Below are positions 54,645-63,313 of a DNA stretch of 64,000 bases, piece after piece; position 1 is the stretch's first letter, and every line of letters starts with the position of its first letter. Position numbers and translations under genes: made by a program. The stretch covers positions 480,713 through 544,712 of the forward strand of contig UBZT01000004.1 of NCBI GenBank assembly GCA_900470155.1, in the 5' to 3' direction. Source of the DNA: Hyphomicrobiales bacterium. GTDB taxonomy: Bacteria > Pseudomonadota > Alphaproteobacteria > Rhizobiales > Rhizobiaceae. A model generated the notes under the pieces. The model made no database searches. It saw only the letters and a program-made list of their open reading frames with translations, and was not told the origin of the DNA.

Positions 54645-54825
54645 CCGGCAAAATGCCAAAGGGACAGTTTAGGACAGGCAGACAGGCATCCGCACAACCG
54701 TCATAAGCACGGTCGCTCTGATGCAAGAAGGGTGGGGCGGGGCCCCGAATTGAATGGCGTTCGAAACGATCTGCTGCGGGATGGGCCGCGCTGTCGATCC
54801 GGACGGTCGAATGATCAGGCCGGTT

Positions 54826-55317
54826 TCAAAGCTTCGGCGGCGTATAGGGTTTCGGCAGGTTCTTGTTGTCCGGCCGCGGTGTCGGGACCACCGTGCCGGT
54901 CACGATCGCTGCCGTGTCGAGGTTTTCCGACAGGTCGACCGGCATCGGATCGAGCGTCCGGGCGGTTGCGGTCTCAACTGCGGGCTTGAGGATCTCGACG
55001 CGGCCTTTGGCCGGCAATGCAACGTCACTTGCGCCGTCATCGGTAAACTGCTGGTCGAGCAGCTGGAAGGCAACCAGTGCGCCTTCGCGGGCCCGCTGGC
55101 CGAGAGCCTGGAAGGTCTCCTTGCCTTTTTCGCAGACCTCCGGCTTCTCGACGCAGATTGCCGAGACATACTGGTAGGCATCCGTTGCTGCCGCAATCGC
55201 ATCGCCCATGACGAGCCGCGGTCCGCCGGCGGTTTCCTCCTGCGGCGGATTGCCGAAGAACGACAGCACCACCAGCGCCATGGAGCAATAGAAAGTTCCC
55301 TTGATCAGAAACCACAT
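54826..55317 (-). CDS. DUF5330-family protein
   Basis: The 163-residue product begins with a membrane anchor or signal (MWFLIKGTFYCSMALVVLSFF), followed by a cysteine pair (ICVEKPEVC) and a long Pro/Ala-rich C-terminal region ending PDNKNLPKPYTPPKL. This matches DUF5330, small rhizobial envelope proteins of unknown function. The ATG at 55317 is preferred to the GTG twelve bases upstream. Confidence 0.78.
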   Translation of the reverse strand: MWFLIKGTFYCSMALVVLSFFGNPPQEETAGGPRLVMGDAIAAATDAYQYVSAICVEKPEVCEKGKETFQALGQRAREGALVAFQLLDQQFTDDGASDVALPAKGRVEILKPAVETATARTLDPMPVDLSENLDTAAIVTGTVVPTPRPDNKNLPKPYTPPKL

Positions 55318-55773
55318 TGTCGTCACCAAATCCCTGTTGCCGGTCGTTGCCGGACCTCTCGGGTTGCGTCCCGAATTCGTGATTTGAACCTATCGCTGAG
55401 TCGCAAAGATGGCTTTTCAGAACCTGTTCGGCTTTGAGGCAAATTTGATTAAAATGCTGCCTAAATCGCCTTTCGATGGCCTTTGTCTCGAATTGTAACG
55501 GTTGCTGTTAAACATAATTGTGGCACGCCCTCGGCAATCCCGCGGCTTTTGCCCGCTGCCGCCGACACAGAAGTTAACGCAACTGTGAAAACGCATGGAA
55601 ATCCAGCGCTTACGCCCGATTAACCATAAATTCGAAAGCCCGGTCCGGCTGTTTCGTTTCGGGCCAGATGGGCCGTTTCCGGGCCTTCCGGAGGGCTCGC
55701 CTTATCTTTTCCTTAAGCGCGTGAAGCCTATGGTCGGGCTCGAAATGACGAAAATGAGTCTCGGATTTCCCGC
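55318..55773. other. Intergenic region upstream of the histidine kinase gene
   Basis: No gene is supported. Divergent promoters for the DUF5330 gene and the kinase should lie here. A TTAACCAT sequence at 55619-55626 matches a CtrA half-site, but without a clean second half. Confidence 0.3.
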
Positions 55774-57327
55774 GTGTTTGTATTGCGTAAAAATGTGGAT
55801 GGACTGACGGCGATCATCGATCGCCTGGCCGCGCGTTGCCTGCCGCGCCAGTCCCATGGACGTATGGCGGATGCCGCGGAAATCCGGCTGATGCGCAAGC
55901 TGACGCTCGCTTTCCTGCCGGCCTTGCCGATCGTTCCGGCCACGGTCTCGTTTTTCTTCGGTGCCGCCATCGGTCTTCCGCTCGGCTTTAGCTTGATCGT
56001 TGCCCTCTATATGATGACGGCCGTGGCGTTGATCGCCGGCCGCCGCGTTGGTGCCGAAACGGTCGACAATCTTGCCGCCGCCGCGCAGTCGGCAGAAGCC
56101 GGCTCGCCTTATGATCTCTGCCCCGGCCTCTTCCTCGGCCTCGATGCGGCCGGACTGGTGCGCACGGCCGGTGGCCGCGACCGCCAGATGTTCGTCTCCT
56201 TCCTGCGCGAGCCGCTGTCGCGCCCCTTCGTCGAACAGGTGCATGTGTCCGACCGCCTGTCCTTCATCCAGGCGCTCGATGCGCTGCGCCAGGGCGCCGA
56301 TGCCGTTGTCATCGATCTCCGCCTCGATCGCCCGGTCCTCGGTCTCGACCACACCCAGTTCCTCAATGTCCGCATGGACATGACCGCTGTTCGCTGCGCC
56401 GACGGCGCGCTGACCGGCGTCCAGGCGCAGATCCTCGATATCGAGGGCGAGATGCAGATCCGCGATACCGTCAGCGTCAAGGAAAACGAAGCCGTTGCCG
56501 CGCATGAGGCAAAGAGCCGGTTCCTCGCCGCCGTCAGCCACGAACTGCGCACGCCGCTCAACGCCATTCTCGGTTTCTCCGACATTCTCGCCGGCGAATA
56601 TTTCGGCAAACTCGCCAATGACCGCCAGCGCGAATATGTCCAGCTGATCCGCCAGTCGGGTGCCCATCTCCTGTCGGTGGTCAACACCATGCTCGACATG
56701 TCGAAGATCGAGGCCGGCCGCTATGAGCTGCAGATCGAGCCCTTCGATGTCGCCGCAACCATCACCGAATGCGAACGCATGCTGTCGCTGCAGGCCGCCT
56801 CCAAGGGCGTCAAGCTGACCAGCCGGCTGCCGCGTGGCCTGGGCGAGGCGGTCGCCGACAGCCGCGCGCTTCGCCAGGTGATCATCAATCTCGTCGGCAA
56901 CGCGATCAAGTTCACCGACAATGGCGGCGCCGTGATCATCGATGCCAATCGCACAGGCACCGACCTGGTGATCAGCGTCAGCGATACCGGCATCGGCATG
57001 GCGCCGGAAAAGCTGAGCATGCTCGGCCGGCCGTTTACCCAGGTGCATGACGATCTCAACCGCAATTATGAAGGCACCGGCCTTGGCCTCTCGCTGGTCA
57101 AGGGACTGATCGCACTGCATGGCGGCGCATTCGCGATTTCCAGCCGTCCGGGCGAAGGGACTGTGGTTACCGTCACTCTGCCGGTTGACGGCTCGGGCGC
57201 TGTCGCGCAGGCTGAGAATGAAGATAATATGGTCGAGTTTCCGCCGCGCCTGACCGCGCAGCCGGTTTCTCACGGAAGGGAAAGCAAAGAGATCGCGTAT
57301 GAGCAAGCGAACGCGAAAATCGCCTGA
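55774..57327 (+). CDS. Membrane sensor histidine kinase
   Basis: The 517-residue product has two membrane segments (about 42-62 and 68-88), a PAS-like domain (about 110-235), a HisKA dimerisation helix with the phospho-acceptor His256 in AVSHELRTPLNAILGFSDIL, and an HATPase_c domain with N, D-x-G and G-x-G-L-G-L boxes (NLVGNAIKF, DTGIGMAPEKL, GTGLGLSLVKG). The helix resembles the PleC/DivJ group. No response regulator is adjacent. The start is a GTG at 55774; a later GTG (55795) or ATG (55864) cannot be ruled out. It overlaps the next gene by 29 bases. Confidence 0.87.
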   Translation: MFVLRKNVDGLTAIIDRLAARCLPRQSHGRMADAAEIRLMRKLTLAFLPALPIVPATVSFFFGAAIGLPLGFSLIVALYMMTAVALIAGRRVGAETVDNLAAAAQSAEAGSPYDLCPGLFLGLDAAGLVRTAGGRDRQMFVSFLREPLSRPFVEQVHVSDRLSFIQALDALRQGADAVVIDLRLDRPVLGLDHTQFLNVRMDMTAVRCADGALTGVQAQILDIEGEMQIRDTVSVKENEAVAAHEAKSRFLAAVSHELRTPLNAILGFSDILAGEYFGKLANDRQREYVQLIRQSGAHLLSVVNTMLDMSKIEAGRYELQIEPFDVAATITECERMLSLQAASKGVKLTSRLPRGLGEAVADSRALRQVIINLVGNAIKFTDNGGAVIIDANRTGTDLVISVSDTGIGMAPEKLSMLGRPFTQVHDDLNRNYEGTGLGLSLVKGLIALHGGAFAISSRPGEGTVVTVTLPVDGSGAVAQAENEDNMVEFPPRLTAQPVSHGRESKEIAYEQANAKIA

Positions 57328-58384
57328 GAAGAAGAAAAAGCCGGCGCTGCGTGCGCTCGGTCTTCTGTCTGCCGGCGTGGCCGTGCTTGCGCGGCTTGCC
57401 GGGCGCCATCCGCGCCTGGTCGGCGGCTTGGCGACGTTCGGCGTGATCTTCGGCACGATTGCCGCCAATGCCCTCTGGTACCAGCCGGGTCAGCATCCGT
57501 CGCCCTTGCTGCGGACCCGTGACGCCGCCGATTTCACCGCCCTTGCCGGTGTCGGCCGCGCCCCGCATCTGTCCGACGAAGCGCAGACCAATGTCACCAC
57601 ATTCAAGATCGCCCGCGAGGGTGAGGTCCCGGCCGTCGACGCACCAGCAGCAGCAGCACCATCACCAGTCCAGGCGACCGGCGATGTGGCCACCACCACG
57701 CCGGCCGTTGCCAACCCGGCGCCCGCGACACCGGCCGAGGCACCGGCACCCGCCGCCGACTGGCCGGTTGCAACCGCGGAAACGGCAGTTCTTATCCGCG
57801 ACGTCCAGGCCGAACTGTCGCGTCGTGGCCTCTATGACGGCGAGGCCGATGGTGTCATCGGTCCGCGCACCGAAACCGCCATCGCCGTCTTCCAGAAATC
57901 GGTCGGCATGGAGCCGAATGGCCTGGTCAGCGCCGAACTGGTCGCAGCACTCCGGGTCGACCGCAGCGTCACCGCCGCCGTTCCCGCCCAGCGCCCGACG
58001 CAGGATCTGGTCCGCGAGGGTGCCGCCGTTGATCCCGTCGCCGCCGCGATCCGCCGTGCAGAGACACAGGTGGTGACAGCGCCGCGTCGCGAGGTGGCCA
58101 AGCCATCGGCGCCGATGCCGGTACCGCCCGGCGAGATCCGCGCCACGCAAGCAAGGCCGGACACGCAACTGCCCGTCCAGCAGGCAAGCTTCGATCCAGG
58201 CCTTGTCATGGAGATCCAGCGCGGCCTGTCCAACATGGCCTATGCCGATGTCACCATCGATGGCGTGCCCGGCGAACAGACCCGCAATGCCATCCGCCGC
58301 TTCGAGCGTCACTACAGGATGCAGGAAACCGGCGAGCCGAGTGCTGCCGTTCTGAAGAAGCTGAAGTCGATCGGCGCGCTCTGA
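57299..58384 (+). CDS. Membrane-anchored protein with two peptidoglycan-binding domains
   Basis: The 361-residue product has a basic N-terminus (MSKRTRKSPEKKKK), one membrane segment (about 40-60), a long Ala/Pro-rich linker (110-150) and two PG_binding_1 domains (about 158-215, RDVQAELSRRGLYDGEADGV, and about 300-358, MEIQRGLSNMAYADVTIDGV). It would be anchored in the inner membrane and bind the cell wall. It overlaps the histidine kinase gene by 29 bases, suggesting that the two are made together and may sense wall state. Confidence 0.82.
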   Translation: MSKRTRKSPEKKKKPALRALGLLSAGVAVLARLAGRHPRLVGGLATFGVIFGTIAANALWYQPGQHPSPLLRTRDAADFTALAGVGRAPHLSDEAQTNVTTFKIAREGEVPAVDAPAAAAPSPVQATGDVATTTPAVANPAPATPAEAPAPAADWPVATAETAVLIRDVQAELSRRGLYDGEADGVIGPRTETAIAVFQKSVGMEPNGLVSAELVAALRVDRSVTAAVPAQRPTQDLVREGAAVDPVAAAIRRAETQVVTAPRREVAKPSAPMPVPPGEIRATQARPDTQLPVQQASFDPGLVMEIQRGLSNMAYADVTIDGVPGEQTRNAIRRFERHYRMQETGEPSAAVLKKLKSIGAL

Positions 58385-58507
58385 ACCAACCCTTGACGCT
58401 TCTGACCGTGAGCCTTTCCTTGCCTGCGGGAAGACGGGATAGACATGCGCGCCATGCATTGGCCGCCCCACCTTCCCATCTGCCCGCGCATCGCCTACAC
58501 CCTTGCC

Positions 58508-58855
58508 ATGCGCATCCGCTCCGATATCTTCGTCTCTGCTCTCACCCGCCGCGTCTTTTCCGCCGGCGGATTTGCCGCCGTGGTCGAAAAGGGCTCTGAC
58601 GCGTCCGGCGCAATCTTCATCCGCCAGCGCTTCCGCGACGGCCTGGAAACGCTCTATGGCCCGGCGCCGCAATCGATGGTGATGGTCGAGGATCGCGATG
58701 ACCGGCAGTTCGAGATCCGCCTGGCGCGGGCCGAACCGGAGACCGTCAGCGACCTGATCGCCCGCGAACAGCGCTTCGATAGCGATCTCTGGCTGGTGGA
58801 AATCGAGGTCGACGAGATCGGCGACTATGTGCCGCTTGCCGCAGACAAAGACTGA
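58508..58855 (+). CDS. DUF1491-family protein
   Basis: The 115-residue product begins MRIRSDIFVSALTRRVFSAG and matches DUF1491, a small alphaproteobacterial family of unknown function. It has no membrane or signal region. The start at 58508 is chosen for homology; an in-frame ATG at 58445 has a better ribosome site. It follows the peptidoglycan-binding gene by 123 bases. Confidence 0.82.
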   Translation: MRIRSDIFVSALTRRVFSAGGFAAVVEKGSDASGAIFIRQRFRDGLETLYGPAPQSMVMVEDRDDRQFEIRLARAEPETVSDLIAREQRFDSDLWLVEIEVDEIGDYVPLAADKD

Positions 58856-58974
58856 AATGTGGGCAAGACTGAAAAGTCCGCAAGGCTGAAACCTGTCTGC
58901 CCCGGCTGTCCGGCCCTATGAAATCCCCGGGATTCAGGAGAGGATGATCCGATCTGGTCTGGGGGAGAACGCTG

Positions 58975-59445
58975 ATGGAAAACCACAAGCCCTATCTGCG
59001 CGAAGCGATTGCGCTGTCGAAATCGGCAGTGGAACACGGCAACGAACCGTTTGGCGCGCTATTGGCCAGGGATGGCGAGGTCATCCTGCGCGCCGAAAAC
59101 AGCGTCTTCACCGGCCGTGATATGACCAACCATGCCGAGATGAACCTGATCAAGCTGGCCGCAAAGCATTACGACACCGCTTTTCTCGCCAGCTGCACGG
59201 TCTATACCAGCACCGAGCCCTGCGCGATGTGCTCGGGTGCCATCTACTGGTCGGGCGTCGGGCGCATGATATTCGCCTGCTCGGAAGTCCGGCTTGGCGA
59301 GATTGCCGGGATCGGCTTGAACGTGCCGAGCCGGGCAATATTGCAGACCGGCGCCCGCGTCGTCACGGTGCTTGGCCCTGATCTTGAAGAGGAAGCCGCC
59401 GAAGTCCATCGGGACTTCTGGCCAAGGCATCTCGGCAAGGCTTAG
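58975..59445 (+). CDS. Nucleoside/nucleobase deaminase (guanine deaminase-like)
   Basis: The 156-residue product has the deaminase zinc motifs HAEMN (His53, Glu55) and PCAMC (Cys83, Cys86) and the FGALLARDGEVI start region, matching the GuaD/TadA-like cytidine deaminase superfamily. TSTEPCAMCSGAIYWSGVGR suggests free-base or nucleoside deamination rather than tRNA editing. GGGGAGAACGCTG precedes the ATG. It is convergent with the DUF2336 gene. Confidence 0.9.
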   Translation: MENHKPYLREAIALSKSAVEHGNEPFGALLARDGEVILRAENSVFTGRDMTNHAEMNLIKLAAKHYDTAFLASCTVYTSTEPCAMCSGAIYWSGVGRMIFACSEVRLGEIAGIGLNVPSRAILQTGARVVTVLGPDLEEEAAEVHRDFWPRHLGKA

Positions 59446-59491
59446 AGCCCGGTGTTTACGAGCTTGGAGCAGAGAACGTCGAACTTGGAGC

Positions 59492-60649
59492 CTAGCGCTT
59501 GCGTGCCCTGAGCAGCTGGCGGCCAAGCTCGTCGCCGACCGGCTTGCGCGCCGCGGCCGGCGGGCTGGGCGCGACGGCCACCCTTTGGCCGTTGCTGGCC
59601 GCCGGCACCCGCGTTTCGTCGCCACCCGTGTCGCCATCTCTGCCGAATGTATAACTGTCGGCCCGCTGCCAGCTGTCGATGCGCGCTTCGCAATCATGCG
59701 CATCGAGGCTGGAAACCAGCCGGTCGGCGCGACTGACGCCGCCTTCGGCCCGCGCCAGATGCGGATAGATATGTTCGAGCACGAAGACGATCTCGGCGAG
59801 CGGCATGGCAACGCCGACCAGCGTCGTGGCCAGCTGGCGGCCGGAAATGTCGAGCAGGATACGTTCCGCAAGCCAGCGGCTTGACGACAGCAGGTCGGCA
59901 AGCGTCGTGGCGAAATTTCCGCCCTCGTGACTGCGGGCAAAACGCACCAGAAGCGCTGCCTGCATCTGGCTGACGGTCCGCCGGCCCAGCCGGTCGCTGT
60001 CGGGCGGATTGAGGTGATGGGCGAGCCGCTTGATCTGCTGGCGCAGCTCTTCCTCGCGCGCCAGGCGCTCAACGTCGGTCGGCGGCGGCGCAATCTGCAT
60101 TTCCGTCCGCCGCACATTCGGCATGGCGGTGGCAACGGCGCCAGACCCAGACCCCGTAGCCGTTTCGGCCACACCCGTATCGACAGTGACATCGGCAGTC
60201 ACGGCCGGTCTCGTGGCGGCCGGTTCGCGTGCAGGCTCGCTATGGCGCAGGCCGACCAGCGCATCGATCACCGTCGGCGACAGGCGCTCGCGCTTGACGA
60301 TCGCGCGCGCATGGTCAACACCTTGCGTGCGGGCGATCATCACCAGCATCTCGTCGGTCAGCGCCGGCGAGGCGGCGAGAAACGGTGCGGCGATCGCGAT
60401 CGGCTGGGTGGCGATAAAAACGGTGATCGCCATCGGCAGGTTCGGGCTTTGCGACAGCGCCGCCACGGCCTCGCGCCGCGCCTCGAGCGTCGAATTGGCA
60501 AACAGTGGCTGGAACAGCTCGGCAAATTGTCGAAGCTCCGACTTGCCGGGAAAGGAAAGCGCCTGAAAACTCGTGACCGTGGCCATCAGAACAACGTCCT
60601 TTTTACGCACGCTGATGGGCTTTTCCAGCTCCCGAAACCGATCGTTCAC
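59492..60649 (-). CDS. DUF2336-family protein
   Basis: The 385-residue product is an all-helical DUF2336 protein (FAELFQPLFANSTLEARREAVAALSQSP and repeated 40-residue helical units, about 30-165 and 210-330), separated by a Thr/Ala/Gly-rich linker and ending in a basic tail. The family is widespread in alphaproteobacteria and unknown in function. The GTG at 60649 follows GGGGTGGG. A CtrA-like site lies upstream. Confidence 0.82.
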   Translation of the reverse strand: MNDRFRELEKPISVRKKDVVLMATVTSFQALSFPGKSELRQFAELFQPLFANSTLEARREAVAALSQSPNLPMAITVFIATQPIAIAAPFLAASPALTDEMLVMIARTQGVDHARAIVKRERLSPTVIDALVGLRHSEPAREPAATRPAVTADVTVDTGVAETATGSGSGAVATAMPNVRRTEMQIAPPPTDVERLAREEELRQQIKRLAHHLNPPDSDRLGRRTVSQMQAALLVRFARSHEGGNFATTLADLLSSSRWLAERILLDISGRQLATTLVGVAMPLAEIVFVLEHIYPHLARAEGGVSRADRLVSSLDAHDCEARIDSWQRADSYTFGRDGDTGGDETRVPAASNGQRVAVAPSPPAAARKPVGDELGRQLLRARKR

Positions 60650-60701
60650 GACAAACCCACCCCAACGCAATACAACTATGGCTCAGTTTAGAACGAATTT
60701 G

Positions 60702-60716
60702 TTAGCAAGCTGTTAA
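60702..60716. promoter_or_regulatory. CtrA-like site TTAG-N7-TTAA
   Basis: This differs from the alphaproteobacterial CtrA consensus TTAA-N7-TTAA by one base and lies 53 bases upstream of the DUF2336 start. CtrA control is plausible but not shown. Bases 60717-60973 show no gene. Confidence 0.35.
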
Positions 60717-60973
60717 CTAACCTATGGCTTGATCACCATACACGGATGGCACTGGACGGCGATTCGCGTACTGTTTAAGATATTAGGAATATGCGTGCCC
60801 CTGAGTAGAGTGGGCCAGATCCACGACAGAAGGGGCGCGTCAGAGAAAGGCGCAGATGACCCCGGATTGTGCGAAATCTTCCGCGACACGACCCGGATTG
60901 TGCCAGCCCTCCTAACCGGGGGCAGGGTGAAATCGATCTTTTCATCCGTCTCGACTGCGAATGGAGACGAGGC

Positions 60974-61189
60974 ATGGCGGAAATCATCAAGATGACGGAC
61001 CGGCTGGATCTGTCTCGAACCCGTGAACAGACCGAGGGCCGCAAGGCGGAAATCCTGCTGTTCACCGGCATTCGCTACGAGCGCCGCGAAACGGCGCAGA
61101 TCCCGACGACACGCAAGAACAAGCCGCGCGTGCCGGCTTTGCCCAAGCCGCTCGAACAGAGCGTCAGCCCGGATGTGATGCCGTTCTAA
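60974..61189 (+). CDS. Small conserved hypothetical protein
   Basis: The 71-residue product (MAEIIKMTDRLDLSRTREQT... KPRVPALPKPLEQSVSPDVMPF) has a short alpha/beta start and a basic, proline-rich tail. GGAGACGAGG precedes the ATG at 60974; an earlier in-frame ATG lacks such a site. It looks like a conserved rhizobial small protein. Function unknown. Confidence 0.65.
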   Translation: MAEIIKMTDRLDLSRTREQTEGRKAEILLFTGIRYERRETAQIPTTRKNKPRVPALPKPLEQSVSPDVMPF

Positions 61190-61308
61190 CAATTCCAGCA
61201 AACTGGGAACCGGTTTTGCGTCGGCAATTGCGAATGCAATCACACCGCTGAAGGACCGCAGTCGCAACGATTGATGGCCTCAGGGCAAACGCGGCCGTGT
61301 CGAAAAAA

Positions 61309-61857
61309 TCACCGCCCGGTAAACGGCAGGCACTCCGCCTCGGCCAGAAACTCCCGCGCTTCCGCCTCGAAACTCGGCTGCGCCACCATGCTGCGCAACA
61401 CCGCATAGCCGGTCGTGCCGCGATGCTCGACCAGGATCGTCTGGGCCAGCGCTGCAATCGGCGCCTTGCGCAATTGTGCGATCTGCACCGGCGTCGCCAG
61501 CAGCACATCGACATCGCCGGCAACCGAGGTCCGGTCGTTCATCGAAAACACCTCGTTGGCATCCTTGTCATAGAGCGAGATCGACCAGAAACTGCCGCTG
61601 CCGAGCGCGACCAGCGACAAAGGCTGCCGGCTGATGTCGAAATGGCAGACGGCGACCCGCATATAGGGATCGAGGCTCGACAGCCCCGTTGCGTCCGGCT
61701 TGACCTCCAGCCGGTGGAACAGGAACGGCGCCCCTTCCGCCACCACCCGCGTATAGGCATCCTTACCGGTGAAATGCGGAATGCCGAGAATGATGATGAT
61801 ATGCAGCAGCACCGCGCCGAAGATCCCGGTGATAACGGCGTAAAGCAGTCTACTCAT
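61309..61857 (-). CDS. DUF1254-family membrane-anchored protein
   Basis: The 182-residue product starts with a membrane helix (residues 4-25, LLYAVITGIFGAVLLHIIII) and continues with beta-rich DUF1254 sequence (RVAVCHFDISRQPLSLVALG, SLYDKDANEVFSMNDRTS). It overlaps the DUF1214 gene upstream by eight bases. DUF1254 and DUF1214 are usually in one protein; here they are split into two coupled genes. It is probably periplasmic; function unknown. Confidence 0.82.
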   Translation of the reverse strand: MSRLLYAVITGIFGAVLLHIIIILGIPHFTGKDAYTRVVAEGAPFLFHRLEVKPDATGLSSLDPYMRVAVCHFDISRQPLSLVALGSGSFWSISLYDKDANEVFSMNDRTSVAGDVDVLLATPVQIAQLRKAPIAALAQTILVEHRGTTGYAVLRSMVAQPSFEAEAREFLAEAECLPFTGR

Positions 61858-62437
61858 TGCCGCACCCGAGCGTTTCGATGCCCGGCATGTCGAGGCCGAT
61901 CAGCCCGGTCGAGCCGGCAGCCGGCGTATCGAGCAGCGTCAGAACCAGCGAAAACGCCCCGGTATCGGGCAGCGCCAGCCAGTTGCCGGCCTTGGCATTG
62001 CGCGAGATCGTCACTGAAAACGTGCCGTCGCGCTGGCGCAGCACCGTCTGCGAATTGAGCGCGGTTGGAAGGTCCGCACTGGCGACCAGCGGCAGCCCGT
62101 CGCTGTCGGCGGCATAAAGTGTCCACAGCCGCGCCGTCGGCGTGCGGCCGGACAGCCGGTAGGTGCAGGTGCCGGTCAGGTGAAAATCCTTGTCGTCGGA
62201 CGAAGCGGTAAAGGTCAGCCCCTCGGCCGAACCATAGAGCAGCCGCCCGGCCTTTGCCCGATGCGCCTTGGCATAGGGATCGGCCTCGGCGGTCTGTGCC
62301 GCCGGAAACGCCGACCACACGCCGATGCGGATCGCCCCGAAGCCGACAGAGGCGTTCAGCGCCGAAAGCGCCGACAGGATGCCGCCGCCGAAAGTGATGA
62401 TCAGCGCAAGCGCAATGAGCAGGGGAACACGAAACAC
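61850..62437 (-). CDS. DUF1214-family membrane-anchored protein
   Basis: The 195-residue product has an N-terminal membrane helix (about 4-30) and the DUF1214 domain (about 75-190; FHLTGTCTYRLSGRTPTARLWTLYAAD, FSVTISRNAKAGNWLALPDTGAFSLVLTLL). It is the first gene of a two-gene operon with the DUF1254 half. Both anchors face the same way, so the halves can pair in the periplasm. Confidence 0.85.
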   Translation of the reverse strand: MFRVPLLIALALIITFGGGILSALSALNASVGFGAIRIGVWSAFPAAQTAEADPYAKAHRAKAGRLLYGSAEGLTFTASSDDKDFHLTGTCTYRLSGRTPTARLWTLYAADSDGLPLVASADLPTALNSQTVLRQRDGTFSVTISRNAKAGNWLALPDTGAFSLVLTLLDTPAAGSTGLIGLDMPGIETLGCGNE

Positions 62438-62455
62438 GTCTCGTCAGATACCTTG

Positions 62456-62520
62456 TTGGACTTGCGGTCGGGGTTGGACTTGTCGTCGGGGTTGGACTTG
62501 CGGTCGGCGTTCGACTTGCC
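62456..62520. repeat. 18-bp tandem repeat, about 3.5 copies
   Basis: Units beginning at 62456, 62474, 62492 and 62510 follow the pattern TTGGACTTGCGGTCGGGG with a few changes. The period is a multiple of three, so either strand reads a hexapeptide-like repeat, but no start codon or ribosome site supports a gene. It lies just upstream of the DUF1214 gene. The rest of 62438-62808 shows no gene. Confidence 0.75.
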
Positions 62521-62808
62521 GGCAGGCTGCCGGAGATCGGCTAGCGGTATCACTGATTCGCCATCGGGAAAAGGCAAGTGCCGCGCGGTAGGACCGATCC
62601 GGCCCCGGCCGTTCGACGCGAACGCGCCAGCCCCGCTCCACCCATCACCCCCAGCCCTCGACCCCACAATCGAGCAGCACGCATCACCTCTTCCATGCAC
62701 CCTCGGCCGCCGCCGCCGATGGAACCGAAGCCGGCGCGAACCGTTGTTGAGCCAGAGACAATCGATGACAAACACGCGGAAACGCATTGTAACCCGAGGA
62801 GAACCACC

Positions 62809-63141
62809 ATGCGCAACAGGCTCATTCTTTCTGCCGCCGCCACGCTCCTGACGCTGTCGGCATCCGCCTATGCCCAGGAAACCGTGATCATCCAGCAGGC
62901 GCCGGCGCCGGCAATGGTCCCGCAGACCGTCGTCATTCCCGGCGAGGTCCGCACCTATGTGATGCAGCAGGAGGTGCAGTCCGTGCCTTACGAAGGCGAC
63001 GTGCTGATCGGCCGCGTCATCGATGGCCCGGTCGAACTCTACCCGGTCGATGGTTATGACGGCTATTCCTACACGGTCGTCAACGAACGCCGCGTCATCG
63101 TCGACCCGCAGACCCGCGCCGTCGTCCAGATCCTCGACTGA
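62809..63141 (+). CDS. DUF1236-family secreted protein
   Basis: The 110-residue product has a signal peptide (MRNRLILSAAATLLTLSASAYA) and the DUF1236 domain (about 60-110; GRVIDGPVELYPVDGYDGYSYTVVNERRVIVDP), a small periplasmic family common in rhizobia. CGAGGAG precedes the ATG. Function unknown. Confidence 0.88.
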   Translation: MRNRLILSAAATLLTLSASAYAQETVIIQQAPAPAMVPQTVVIPGEVRTYVMQQEVQSVPYEGDVLIGRVIDGPVELYPVDGYDGYSYTVVNERRVIVDPQTRAVVQILD

Positions 63142-63200
63142 CCGCCATTACTCGACTGACTGGACGCCTGAAAGGGTGGCCACGAGGACGATCTGCCAGA

Positions 63201-63229
63201 AGCCCGGTGCCACGCGCCGGGCTTTTGCT
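63201..63229 (+). terminator. Terminator of the DUF1236 gene
   Basis: AGCCCGG (63201-63207) pairs with CCGGGCT (63217-63223), followed by TTTGCTT. It lies 60 bases after the stop codon. Confidence 0.75.
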
Positions 63230-63313
63230 TGGGCAAGACTCGCCGTCCTCACGGCAGCGGCTGATGATCACGGGTCATCAGCACCGATGATCGAGACCCG
63301 TGGCGACCGCCGC

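Noticed and set aside
55702..57468. A 588-codon minus-strand frame
   Set aside because: It lies opposite the histidine kinase gene, which has full catalytic motifs; the reverse frame has none.
62456..62520. Tandem repeat considered as a CRISPR array
   Set aside because: The units are directly adjacent with no unique spacers, and no cas genes are present.
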